DNA of 10,627 bases from Pseudomonadota bacterium (GCA_020354085.1 CP070641.1:193762-204388); one strand, 5' to 3'. Positions 1 to 6,253 are shown, numbered from the stretch's first letter. Notes: generated by a model not told the origin, from the sequence alone. Program-made: numbers and translations.

Positions 1-890
1 AGGGTGTGACGACTGGCATTTCCGCGGCGGACCGGGCGACGACCATACGTGTGGCAATCGCTCCAAACGCGCGGTCCACGGACATTGTCACCCCTGGTCA
101 TATCTTTCCGCTCATGGCCCAGCAAGGTGGGGTCCTGGCTCGCGCCGGTCATACCGAGGCCGGCGTCGATCTGGCGAGACTCGCCGGGCTGCAGCCCGCG
201 TCGGTCATCTGCGAAATCATGAACGACGACGGAAGTATGGCGCGCTTGCCGCAACTCGAGGCGTTTGCGGCAGCGCACGGACTTAAGATCGGCACCATCG
301 CCGATCTAATTCGGTATTGCATGGAGCACGAGTCGACGATTCAGCGAATTGGTGAGTGTCGGCTTCCCACCGAGTTTGGCGAGTTTCGGGTGGTGGCGTA
401 CCGCGATAGGATTGACAACGCCATTCACCTGGCCTTGGTAAGAGGCGAGGTTCAGTCCGATCGCGCAGTGCTGGTGCGTGTACACGTACAAGAGAGCTTG
501 CTCGATCTTTTTACCGACGTTCATAAACACGGCCCCTGGACCTTGCACCGCGCCTTGGCGCGCGTGGCGCAGGAAGGCAACGGTATCGTGGTCATTCTCG
601 ACCATGAAGAGTCGTCGCTTGAGCTGGCTCAACGTATCGAGCGTTTTCAGAAGCTTGGACAGGGTGAGGACTCGCCGCCGCGCCGCCCCGAACGACAAGT
701 GCTGCGCAGCTACGGTCTCGGCAGTCAGATCCTGCGTGATCTCGGCGTTAGCAAGATGCGAGTGCTTGGGCATGCCATGAAGGCGCCCGGGATGTCCGGG
801 TTCGGCCTCGAGATCGTCGAGCACATCGAAACTGACACGCCGGCGCAAGTCGCACGGCTCGACAACAAGGAGAAGAAGGCTTCACGATGA
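1..890 (+). CDS. ribB: RibBA-like: DHBP synthase (C-terminal part) fused to a degenerate GTP cyclohydrolase II-like domain; 5' partial
   Basis: The protein would make 3,4-dihydroxy-2-butanone 4-phosphate from ribulose 5-phosphate, the four-carbon unit of riboflavin. The reading frame is open to the left edge. GTG at 6 is read here as internal Val because the family motif T-G-(I/V)-S-A-A-D-R follows at once, so the N-terminal half lies outside the window. Counting residues from base 6, the DHBP-synthase part (1-110) keeps R46, H49, T50 (RAGHTEA) and E70 (CEIMNDDG), matching E. coli RibB R150/H153/T154/E174. Residues 118-275 align with GTP cyclohydrolase II (YRD at 132-134, RVH at 158-160, SYGLGSQILRDLG at 235-247). 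They contain no cysteine after residue 118, so the zinc triad is gone, and the QEGRGIGL-type and TNNP-type motifs are not recognisable. GTP cyclohydrolase activity must then come from a separate RibA (inference). Many proteobacterial proteins annotated RibBA have this build. Its stop overlaps the ribH start (ATGA). Confidence 0.93.
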   Translation, partial: GVTTGISAADRATTIRVAIAPNARSTDIVTPGHIFPLMAQQGGVLARAGHTEAGVDLARLAGLQPASVICEIMNDDGSMARLPQLEAFAAAHGLKIGTIADLIRYCMEHESTIQRIGECRLPTEFGEFRVVAYRDRIDNAIHLALVRGEVQSDRAVLVRVHVQESLLDLFTDVHKHGPWTLHRALARVAQEGNGIVVILDHEESSLELAQRIERFQKLGQGEDSPPRRPERQVLRSYGLGSQILRDLGVSKMRVLGHAMKAPGMSGFGLEIVEHIETDTPAQVARLDNKEKKASR

Positions 891-1363
891 GTAATGCGAA
901 GAGTATCGAAGGGGAACTGATCGCGCGCGGTGCGCGTTTTGGTATTGTCTTGGGACGGTTCAACGGGTTTATCGGCGAGCGCTTATTGGAGGGCGCGCTG
1001 GATACCTTGGTGCGTCATGGTACGGATCTCGGCAGCATCGATGTCGTGCGCGTGCCGGGGGCCTTTGAAATGCCGCTCGCGCTCAAGACCATGGCTGCCG
1101 CGAAGAAATACGATGCACTGATCGCACTCGGTTGCGTAATTCGCGGCGCCACGCCCCATTTCGATTATGTCGCGGGCGAATGCGCCAAGGGTATCGCGCA
1201 GGTCAGTATGGCGCATGACATTTCCGTGGCCTTCGGTGTGCTGACGACCGACACGATCGAGCAGGCGATCGAACGCGCCGGCACCAAGGCCGGCAACAAG
1301 GGCGTGGATGCGGCACTGTCGGCGATCGAGATGGTGAACCTTTTAAAGAAACTGCGACTCTAG
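887..1363 (+). CDS. ribH: 6,7-dimethyl-8-ribityllumazine synthase
   Basis: This enzyme catalyses the penultimate step of riboflavin synthesis: it condenses 5-amino-6-ribitylaminouracil with 3,4-dihydroxy-2-butanone 4-phosphate, the product of the upstream gene. Lumazine synthases assemble as pentamers or 60-mer shells in the cytoplasm. The 158 residues are full length for the family. Visible landmarks are GRFNGFIGERLLEGA (23-37), the substrate-loop motif RVPGAFEMPLA (55-65), GCVIRGATPHFDYV (82-95) with the conserved catalytic His91, and the C-terminal FGVLTTDTIEQAIERAG (116-132) plus GNKGVDAA (136-143). ATG at 887 overlaps the preceding TGA, and GAAGG at 875-879 is a ribosome site 7 nt upstream, so translation is probably coupled. 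nusB follows after 6 nt. Nothing about the protein looks odd. Confidence 0.97.
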   Translation: MSNAKSIEGELIARGARFGIVLGRFNGFIGERLLEGALDTLVRHGTDLGSIDVVRVPGAFEMPLALKTMAAAKKYDALIALGCVIRGATPHFDYVAGECAKGIAQVSMAHDISVAFGVLTTDTIEQAIERAGTKAGNKGVDAALSAIEMVNLLKKLRL

Positions 1364-1369
1364 GGACCC

Positions 1370-1810
1370 ATGGTCAAGGGCAGTCGCCACAAGGCGCGCC
1401 GTGCAGCGATTCAGGCGCTGTATCAATGGCAACTGACCGAGCAGGACCCGGGAGATATCGAGAACCATTTCATTCGCGAACACGGCATGGAGAAAGTGGA
1501 TGTCGCGTACTTCCATGAGCTGGTTCGTGATATTCCCCTGCACCTGCACGAGCTCGACGACCATATCACCCCGCACCTCGATCGACCGCTCAATGAGGTC
1601 GATCCGGTGGAGCGCGCAATCCTCCGGTTGGGTACCTACGAGTTGGAGTTTCATCCGGAGATCCCCTGCAAGGTGATTCTCAACGAGGCAGTGGAGCTCG
1701 CGAAGACTTTCGGTGCGGAACACGGACACAAGTATGTCAATGCGATCCTCGATAAGGTGGCCGCGCGCCTGCGTGCGTCCGAAATCGGTGGGCTCAGCCC
1801 CGCGCCGTAG
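1370..1810 (+). CDS. nusB: Transcription antitermination factor NusB
   Basis: NusB binds the boxA element of rRNA leaders together with NusE (ribosomal protein S10) and forms part of the antitermination complex that lets RNA polymerase complete rrn operons. The 146 residues match the family's all-helical single domain. The N-terminus has the Arg/Lys-rich start and ALYQWQLTEQD, followed by DVAYFHELV in the middle and the hallmark C-terminal run VERAILRLGTYEL...KVILNEAVELAKTFGAEHGHKYVNAILDK, which closely resembles E. coli NusB. The ATG at 1370 lies 6 nt after the ribH stop. A weak AGGG (1362-1365) overlaps that stop, so translation is probably coupled. The ribH-nusB-thiL order is conserved in many proteobacteria. 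An alternative identity is unlikely. Confidence 0.97.
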   Translation: MVKGSRHKARRAAIQALYQWQLTEQDPGDIENHFIREHGMEKVDVAYFHELVRDIPLHLHELDDHITPHLDRPLNEVDPVERAILRLGTYELEFHPEIPCKVILNEAVELAKTFGAEHGHKYVNAILDKVAARLRASEIGGLSPAP

Positions 1811-1828
1811 CATCTCCGCCAGGGCGGT

Positions 1829-2797
1829 GTGAACGAGTTTGAGTTAATTCGGACCTATTTTCAGCGCGTCGCGACGCGTCGTGTCGACGTAGTGCTCGGC
1901 ATCGGCGACGACTGTGCGTTGGTCACGCCGCCGCCTGACATGACGCTCGCCGTAACGACGGACCTTCTGGTCGAAGGCGTTCATTTTTTTGCCGGCACGG
2001 CGCCCGCTGCGCTCGGACGCAAGGCGCTTGCGGTGAGCTTGAGCGACCTCGCTGCGATGGGCGCAGTACCCGCTTGGTTTACGCTCAATCTGAGTCTGCC
2101 GCGGGCCGACGCGGCGTGGCTCGAAGCATTCAGCGCCGGCATGTTTGACCTGGCCCGGCGCTATAACATCGAGCTGATTGGCGGTGATACCGTGCGTGGG
2201 CCGTTAACGGTCGGCGTTCAAGCCTGCGGATTCGTGCCAAATGGTCGAGCGCTGCGCCGCGACGGCGCGCGGGTTGGTGATCGGGTGTTTGTTAGCGGCG
2301 AGTTGGGCGATGCGGGCCTGGCCCTGCGCGCGCGGCGGGGCGAGTTGTCGCTGGCAGCAACCGCTCTGGCGACGGTAAACGAACGGCTTGATTTGCCGCA
2401 GCCGCGTATCGAGGCTGGCATCGCGCTGCGCGAGATTGCGAATAGCGCGATCGATATATCGGACGGCCTGCTCGCCGATCTTGGACATATCCTTGAGCGC
2501 AGCGGTGTCGGCGCACGCATCGACTACGAGCGTGTGCCCGTGTCTGAGACATACCGCCAGATCCTGCCGCTCGTGGGGTGGGGGGTGGCCCTGGCCAATG
2601 GCGACGACTACGAGCTGTGCTTCACGGTGCCAGCCGGGCGTTTGGAGAACTTGGCGAACGTGCGCAGCCGCCTCGGTTGCCAGGTGACAGAGATTGGCGA
2701 AATTGTTGCCGGTCGTGAACTCATTGCGTGCGATTCGCGCGGTATCCAGTGGAAAGGCGAGCAGATGGGGCACGACCACTTCGCGTCGGAACCGTGA
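1829..2797 (+). CDS. thiL: Thiamine-monophosphate kinase
   Basis: ThiL phosphorylates thiamine monophosphate to thiamine diphosphate with ATP, the last step in making the active cofactor. It belongs to the PurM/AIR-synthase-like superfamily. The 322 residues carry the metal/ATP-binding aspartates in GIGDDCA (24-30), TDLLVEGVHF (44-53), SLSDLAAMGA (70-79), GGDT (118-121), DISDGLLADL (209-218) and NGDDYEL (257-263). All are intact, and the length is typical. The start is GTG at 1829, with AGGG at 1821-1824 close upstream. No better ATG exists before the conserved GIGDD motif, and residues N-E-F-E-L-I resemble the usual ThiL N-terminus. The gap from nusB is 18 nt, so it belongs to the same operon. 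pgpA, which often follows thiL, is missing here. Confidence 0.96.
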   Translation: MNEFELIRTYFQRVATRRVDVVLGIGDDCALVTPPPDMTLAVTTDLLVEGVHFFAGTAPAALGRKALAVSLSDLAAMGAVPAWFTLNLSLPRADAAWLEAFSAGMFDLARRYNIELIGGDTVRGPLTVGVQACGFVPNGRALRRDGARVGDRVFVSGELGDAGLALRARRGELSLAATALATVNERLDLPQPRIEAGIALREIANSAIDISDGLLADLGHILERSGVGARIDYERVPVSETYRQILPLVGWGVALANGDDYELCFTVPAGRLENLANVRSRLGCQVTEIGEIVAGRELIACDSRGIQWKGEQMGHDHFASEP

Positions 2798-2809
2798 GTA
2801 TCGTCAAGG

Positions 2810-2826
2810 TGCACTGAGAAAGTGCA
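2810..2826 (+). other. Small hairpin between thiL and purT
   Basis: TGCACT (2810-2815) and AGTGCA (2821-2826) form a 6-bp stem around the loop GAGAA, 12 nt after the thiL stop codon. No T-run follows, so it is not a standard intrinsic terminator. It could be a weak RNA structure or mere chance. It is noted because it sits at the boundary between the vitamin cluster and purT. Confidence 0.3.
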
Positions 2827-2837
2827 ACAGCTTATTT

Positions 2838-2843
2838 AAGGAG
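2838..2843 (+). promoter_or_regulatory. Strong ribosome binding site of purT
   Basis: AAGGAG lies 5 nt before the ATG at 2849. It is the best Shine-Dalgarno match in the left part of the window and fixes the purT start. It suggests purT is translated independently of thiL, whereas the genes before it are overlapping or closely coupled. Confidence 0.75.
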
Positions 2844-2848
2844 ACCAC

Positions 2849-4054
2849 ATGCGAATTGGCACCCCGCTCAGTCCCAGCGCCACGCGCGTCATGCTGCTCG
2901 GCAGTGGGGAGTTGGGCAAAGAAGTGATTATTGCGCTGCAGCGGCTGGGCGTAGAGGTTATCGCCGTCGATCGCTATGCCAATGCGCCGGGGCATCAAGT
3001 CGCGCACCGCGCGCACGTCATTAACATGGCCGATGCACAGGCGCTGCGCGCACTGGTAAACCGGGAGCGGCCGCACATCATCGTTCCCGAAATCGAGGCG
3101 ATTGCTACTGATGAGCTGGTACGTATCGAGAGTGAAGGACTGGCGGAGGTGATCCCGACGGCGCGGGCCGCGCAGCTCACGATGAATCGGGAAGGCATTC
3201 GACGCCTCGCAGCGGAGGGGCTAGGGTTGCCGACTTCGCGTTACGCCTTCGCCGAGAGCCTCAATCAGCTTAAGCAGGCAATCGATGGGGGGATTGGGTA
3301 TCCGTGCGTGGTGAAGCCCGTGATGTCTTCATCCGGCAAAGGTCAGTCAACGGTGGCAAGCCCGGAGGATGCAGACAAGGCATGGGATTACGCAATGAGC
3401 GGTGGACGCGTGAGCCGCGCGCGCGCCATCGTCGAGGAGATGATCAAGTTCGACTACGAGATAACGCTCCTGACCGTGCGTGCGCTGGATGAGTCGGGGT
3501 CGGTGGAAACACACTTCTGCGAGCCCATCGGGCACGTACAGGTAAAGGGCGACTATGTCGAGTCCTGGCAACCGCAGCCGATGAGCAGCGTCGCCTTGAA
3601 CAAGGCGCGCGACATTGCCAAGCGCATCACCGATAGTCTGGGCGGGCGCGGCATCTTTGGCGTCGAGCTGTTTGTCCGCGGTGACCAGGTGTGGTTTTCG
3701 GAAGTGAGTCCGCGGCCGCATGATACGGGGATGGTAACCATGGTCAGCCAGGCGCAAAACGAGTTTGCGCTGCACGCGCGCGCGATACTCGGCCTGCCTG
3801 TGTCGGTCGCGTTGCGTGCCCCGGGGGCGAGCGCGGTTATCTACGGCGGGTTGGACGCGAAGGGCATTGCCTATGATGGCGTGGCCGCTGCCCTGCAAGT
3901 CCCGCAAAGCGAATTGCGGCTCTTTGGCAAACCTGAATCGTTCGCGCGCCGGCGGATGGGCGTCGCGCTGGCCAATGGCACAGACATTGAGGAGGCGCGT
4001 GAGCGCGCCAAGCTAGCGGCTTCGCAGGTGCGGCCGGTAGCGGCCGGGGAGTGA
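2849..4054 (+). CDS. purT: Formate-dependent phosphoribosylglycinamide formyltransferase (GAR transformylase 2)
   Basis: PurT uses formate and ATP to formylate glycinamide ribonucleotide (GAR) in de novo purine synthesis, bypassing the folate-dependent PurN step. It is an ATP-grasp enzyme. The 401 residues are close to the family's usual length of about 390-400. Visible are the N-terminal nucleotide-fold loop LLGSGELGKE (16-25), VPEIEAIAT (79-87) in the GAR-binding half, the ATP-grasp loop VVKPVMSSSGKGQS (154-167), FGVELFV (270-276) with the metal-ligand glutamate, and the PurT signature SEVSPRPHDTGMVT (284-297). IYGGLDAKG (331-339) and RRMGVALA (368-375) mark the C-terminal domain. PurK is less likely because of the SPRPHDTGMVT motif and the length. 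The start is set by AAGGAG. The stop overlaps the GTG of the next gene (GTGA at 4051-4054). I see no PurR-like operator upstream. Confidence 0.97.
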   Translation: MRIGTPLSPSATRVMLLGSGELGKEVIIALQRLGVEVIAVDRYANAPGHQVAHRAHVINMADAQALRALVNRERPHIIVPEIEAIATDELVRIESEGLAEVIPTARAAQLTMNREGIRRLAAEGLGLPTSRYAFAESLNQLKQAIDGGIGYPCVVKPVMSSSGKGQSTVASPEDADKAWDYAMSGGRVSRARAIVEEMIKFDYEITLLTVRALDESGSVETHFCEPIGHVQVKGDYVESWQPQPMSSVALNKARDIAKRITDSLGGRGIFGVELFVRGDQVWFSEVSPRPHDTGMVTMVSQAQNEFALHARAILGLPVSVALRAPGASAVIYGGLDAKGIAYDGVAAALQVPQSELRLFGKPESFARRRMGVALANGTDIEEARERAKLAASQVRPVAAGE

Positions 4055-4470
4055 ACGTGACGGCGTGTCCGCTGTGCGCGGCTAAATCGGAGAATGTGCT
4101 ATGGCATGGCAGCTACTGCCGTGTGATTCTCGCGAATGAATCCGACTATCCTGGGTATTGCCGTGTCATCTGGAACGCGCACGTCACGGAGATGACCGAT
4201 CTCGGCATCGGCGAGCGCAAGTACCTGATGGCAGTGGTGTTCGCCGTCGAGCAGGTATTGCGCGAGCTGTTGCAACCCGACAAGATCAATCTCGCGTCGT
4301 TGGGCAATCAGGTGCCGCACCTGCACTGGCACGTGATACCGCGTTTCAGCAACGATGCACATTTTCCGGATCCGGTTTGGGCGGCGCGCAGGCGGGAAGC
4401 GAGTGTCGTACCATTGTCGACCAGCGCGCTGACCGGGCGCCTAGCCGTCCTGCTGGCGACCGCAGGCTAG
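4051..4470 (+). CDS. HIT-family nucleotide hydrolase/transferase
   Basis: This is a 139-residue histidine-triad protein. The triad H90-L-H92-W-H94-V-I is intact, with the central histidine the nucleophile in this family. NLASLGN (80-86) is the usual substrate-contact segment before it. Residues C6 and C9 (CPLC) near the N-terminus look like the zinc-binding pair found in part of the family. SDYPGYCRVIWNAHVTEMTDL (31-51) is the typical N-terminal half of the proteobacterial diadenosine-tetraphosphate-hydrolase-like group. The likely activity is hydrolysis of dinucleoside polyphosphates or nucleoside phosphoramidates, but the exact substrate cannot be read from the sequence. GTG at 4051 overlaps the purT stop; GTG at 4057 is an alternative start only two codons later. 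Coupling to purT suggests a nucleotide-metabolism role (inference). Confidence 0.93.
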   Translation: MNVTACPLCAAKSENVLWHGSYCRVILANESDYPGYCRVIWNAHVTEMTDLGIGERKYLMAVVFAVEQVLRELLQPDKINLASLGNQVPHLHWHVIPRFSNDAHFPDPVWAARRREASVVPLSTSALTGRLAVLLATAG

Positions 4471-4626
4471 CCAAGTCTCAATCGCCGCCATCACTTGCGC
4501 TCCGGTCGGTGCGGCGGAATAATCTTGCACGCCCGCTGGGAGGCGGCAGTCCATAGTGACGGACGCGTAGGCGGCATCCAACCCAGGCGATGTGTCGGCA
4601 AGTTGGCAACAGGCCGGTATCGACAT
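4441..4626 (-). pseudogene. Possible remnant or small gene on the minus strand, C-terminal tail of a cytochrome-like secreted protein
   Basis: On the minus strand the frame reads from an ATG at 4626 to a TAG at 4441 (61 residues). Its tail, with C-R-L-P-A-G-V (27-33), S-A-A-P-T (37-41) and A-I-E-T-W-L-A-C-G (48-56) just before the stop, resembles from memory the C-terminal ends of proteins with a degenerate cytochrome-c-like domain, which often finish in a W-I-x-C/A-G-A motif. There is no CxxCH heme motif, no convincing ribosome site and no signal peptide. The frame stays open upstream, antisense to the gene at 4681, as can happen by chance in GC-rich DNA. It overlaps the end of the HIT gene by 30 nt. 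It may be a truncated gene, a small cysteine-containing protein, or nothing. Confidence 0.22.
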
Positions 4627-4627
4627 T

Positions 4628-4639
4628 ACGTCACGACGT
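4628..4639. repeat. 12-bp inverted repeat ACGTC-AC-GACGT
   Basis: Perfect 5-bp arms surround a 2-nt centre, ending 41 nt before the ATG of the secreted-protein gene. The size and position would fit a dimeric regulator's operator, but a repeat this short can arise by chance. I do not recognise a known regulator's box. Confidence 0.3.
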
Positions 4640-4666
4640 TTCCCCAAACCAATCAAACCAAGTAGA

Positions 4667-4672
4667 GAGGAA
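4667..4672 (+). promoter_or_regulatory. Ribosome binding site of the secreted-protein gene
   Basis: GAGGAA lies 8 nt before the ATG at 4681, within the purine-rich stretch 4664-4674. It supports that start codon, which is followed directly by a good signal peptide. Confidence 0.7.
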
Positions 4673-4680
4673 GAGCGTTC

Positions 4681-5214
4681 ATGCTTACTGCAAGAAAATG
4701 GTTGAGCATCGTCTGCACATTGGGTTTGTTCGCTGTCGGCGCGGGAGGCGTACTCGCCGCCGGGTCGGTCAAGATCGATGGCACACGCTTCACGATGGAG
4801 GTGCCGCAGGGGTGGAATCCAGGGTACAAGGATATTGATGACAAGCTGTTTATGATTTTTTTTAAGGACCCACAGAGCGGATCGGTATTGGAAGGCGTCT
4901 ACTTGCGCGGCGCGCAGCCGGCGGATTTTTCGCTGACTGCGTTCAAGAAGGCGCGTATCGGTGGAGAAGACAAGCGGTACACCGGCAAGGGTCACAAAGT
5001 TGCAAAGGACGGTGACATTAACATTGGCGGCAGCAAGGGTGTCTACCTTGAAACGTCCTGGAAGGATGGCGGTAAGGACATGGTGAAGCACACTGCACTG
5101 CATCTCAAGGACGGTCACCGCTACCTAGTCGTGATGGCTGGTGAAAAGGGCAAGGTCGACAAGAAGGTATTTGACCACGCCGTGGCCACGTTCGCGCTGG
5201 TAGTGGCGAAGTAG
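4681..5214 (+). CDS. Small secreted protein, PsbP/DcrB-like (function unknown)
   Basis: This is a 177-residue protein with a clear Sec signal peptide: basic start (R5, K6), hydrophobic core at about 8-24 and a likely cleavage near V-L-A-A-G (24-28). No lipobox cysteine is present at the cleavage point. The mature part opens with K-I-D-G-T-R-F-T-M-E-V-P-Q-G-W-N (31-46). That 'beta-strand, then VPxGW' start is typical of PsbP/Mog1/DcrB-like (DUF1795-type) alpha/beta folds. It ends with F-D-H-A-V-A-T-F-A-L-V-V-A (164-176), matching the usual last helix and strand, where family members often read '...ix.i..Tf'. No catalytic or metal motif is seen, and the mature protein is lysine-rich. It is probably periplasmic. 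The fold assignment rests on pattern memory and the role is unknown. A ribosome site at 4667-4672 precedes it and a strong hairpin follows at 5220-5254, so it may be a single-gene unit. Confidence 0.85.
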   Translation: MLTARKWLSIVCTLGLFAVGAGGVLAAGSVKIDGTRFTMEVPQGWNPGYKDIDDKLFMIFFKDPQSGSVLEGVYLRGAQPADFSLTAFKKARIGGEDKRYTGKGHKVAKDGDINIGGSKGVYLETSWKDGGKDMVKHTALHLKDGHRYLVVMAGEKGKVDKKVFDHAVATFALVVAK

Positions 5215-5219
5215 CCTGC

Positions 5220-5254
5220 GGCGATCCGCGTGGCTCTCGGCCGCGCGGATCGCC
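5220..5254 (+). terminator. Strong 15-bp hairpin after the secreted-protein gene, without a T-run
   Basis: GGCGATCCGCGTGGC (5220-5234) pairs with GCCGCGCGGATCGCC (5240-5254) around the loop TCTCG. All positions pair, with one G-T (G-U) wobble. The stem starts 5 nt after the stop codon at 5212-5214. The following bases (CCATGATCC) contain no T-run, so it is not a textbook intrinsic terminator. It could terminate weakly, protect the 3' end of the mRNA, or separate this gene from the next pair. Confidence 0.6.
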
Positions 5255-5285
5255 CCATGATCCATCCACACAACGTGAATAGACG

Positions 5286-5585
5286 GTGATGGAAAGCAGA
5301 TTAACTCCATCGACGAAGTCTCGGTTGAACCGTGCCGACCTGCTGAAAGGCCTGGGCAAGTTGGTCGGTGGGATTGTTCTGTTTGTAGCCTTGATCAAGT
5401 CGGTGACGGTTGCGGTGGCATGGAGCCGCGGCGATCTCGTTCCGCTTGAAGCCATCGACGGTCTGTGGATCGTGTTGCTGCCCTTGTGGATCGGTCTGTA
5501 CCTGCGCTACTACTCGGTGCTGCGGGCGGACTGCGACGCGTGTCGACTGCCGGACGAAAGGCCCGCCGGCAGAACGCAGCGATGA
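5286..5585 (+). CDS. Hypothetical small membrane protein with two predicted helices, coupled to tsaB
   Basis: I do not recognise this family. The 99 residues show a basic N-terminal segment (K11, R13, R16, K21, K25), a first hydrophobic helix at about 26-46, a short charged turn (S-R-G-D, 47-50), a second helix at about 58-75 (W-I-V-L-L-P-L-W-I-G-L-Y), then Y-Y-S-V-L-R and a short tail with C83-D-A-C86. The tail has a CxxC but no other metal motif. By the positive-inside rule both ends would face the cytoplasm. The start is GTG 5286 or ATG 5289, adjacent codons; neither has a strong ribosome site. The stop overlaps tsaB by ATGA (5582-5585), which argues for a real, co-translated gene. The reading frame shows hydrophobic patterning unlikely by chance. 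Confidence 0.72.
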   Translation: MMESRLTPSTKSRLNRADLLKGLGKLVGGIVLFVALIKSVTVAVAWSRGDLVPLEAIDGLWIVLLPLWIGLYLRYYSVLRADCDACRLPDERPAGRTQR

Positions 5586-6253
5586 AGATCTTGGCGCTGG
5601 ATACCGCGACTGAGGCCTGTAGCGTGGCGGTCGTGATCAATGAAGTCTATTGCGAACGCTTCGAGCTCGGTCGCCGGCACTCGGAAGACATCCTAGGCAT
5701 GGTCGATGCGGTCTTGGCCGAGGCCGGCCTTGTGCTCACGCAGCTCGATGCCATTGCCTTCGGACGCGGGCCGGGACTATTCACGGGGTTGCGCATCGGG
5801 GCAGGCGTTACACAGGGTCTGGCCTTTGCAGCCGATCTGCCCGTATTGCCTGTGTCATCATTAGCAGCACTGGCGCAAGGTCTCAGCGCGACACACGTGC
5901 TGGCCGCCATCGACGCGCGCATGAACCAGGTGTACTGGGGCGCCTTTGCGCGCGAGGCGACTGGTCTGATGCAAGCCGCGAGCCCGGAGCTGGTGTGCGA
6001 TCCTGCCCAAGCGCCAATCCCAATGGACGGAATGTGGATCGGGGCGGGTAACGGTTGGGATTCGTATCACGCGGTTCTGCAGGCGCGTGGTGGGGGACAG
6101 GTCTCAGGCTGGCAACCGAATGCCTGGCCGCGTGCGCGCGCTGTCGCGCAATTGGGCGCCGCCGCCTGGTTGCAGGGAGGCGCGGTGCGCGCCGAAGAGG
6201 CACTGCCGGTCTACATTCGCGATGACGTCGCCGCGAAAAAGAAGACAGCCTGA
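5582..6253 (+). CDS. tsaB: tRNA threonylcarbamoyladenosine biosynthesis protein TsaB
   Basis: TsaB is the non-catalytic partner of TsaD in the complex that, with TsaE, places the threonylcarbamoyl group on A37 of ANN-decoding tRNAs (t6A). The 223 residues begin with the ASKHA-fold strand MKILALDTATEACSVAV and contain RHSEDIL (32-38), GRGPGLFTGLRIG (61-73, the family signature), VSSLAALAQG (91-100) and AAIDARMNQVYW (108-119). The end is PVYIRDDVAAKK (209-220), typical of TsaB. The short second half and absence of the TsaD metal-binding histidines exclude TsaD. ATG at 5582 is chosen because it starts exactly at the conserved first strand; upstream codons in this frame (back to about 5465) are not conserved-looking. 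rimI, a frequent downstream neighbour, is absent. The gene ends 18 nt before the convergent ppsR stop. Confidence 0.95.
   Translation: MKILALDTATEACSVAVVINEVYCERFELGRRHSEDILGMVDAVLAEAGLVLTQLDAIAFGRGPGLFTGLRIGAGVTQGLAFAADLPVLPVSSLAALAQGLSATHVLAAIDARMNQVYWGAFAREATGLMQAASPELVCDPAQAPIPMDGMWIGAGNGWDSYHAVLQARGGGQVSGWQPNAWPRARAVAQLGAAAWLQGGAVRAEEALPVYIRDDVAAKKKTA

Larger units (their letters stand above)
4471..4680. other. Intergenic spacer, probable promoter region for the gene at 4681
   Basis: This 210-nt spacer has no recognised gene on the + strand. It contains a -35-like TTGGCA at 4603-4608 without a convincing -10 at the right spacing. It also holds the inverted repeat ACGTC-AC-GACGT at 4628-4639 and the ribosome site GAGGAA at 4667-4672. 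The change from overlapping genes to a long spacer suggests that a new transcript starts here. The exact promoter cannot be placed. Confidence 0.4.

Noticed and set aside
306..848. Minus-strand open frame opposite ribBA
   Set aside because: It is a shadow of a strongly recognised gene in GC-rich DNA, with no family features.
2798..2848. PurR operator upstream of purT
   Set aside because: No sequence close to the PurR palindrome (ACGCAAACGTTTGCGT type) is present.
4627..5118. Long minus-strand reading frame antisense to the secreted-protein gene
   Set aside because: The + strand has a ribosome site, a signal peptide and a coherent protein; the antisense frame shows no family features in this part. 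Only its tail beyond 4627 is kept as a doubtful remnant.
5465..5581. Upstream extension of tsaB in the same frame
   Set aside because: The conserved TsaB N-terminus begins exactly at the ATG at 5582, and the extension lies inside the 99-residue membrane-protein gene in another frame.
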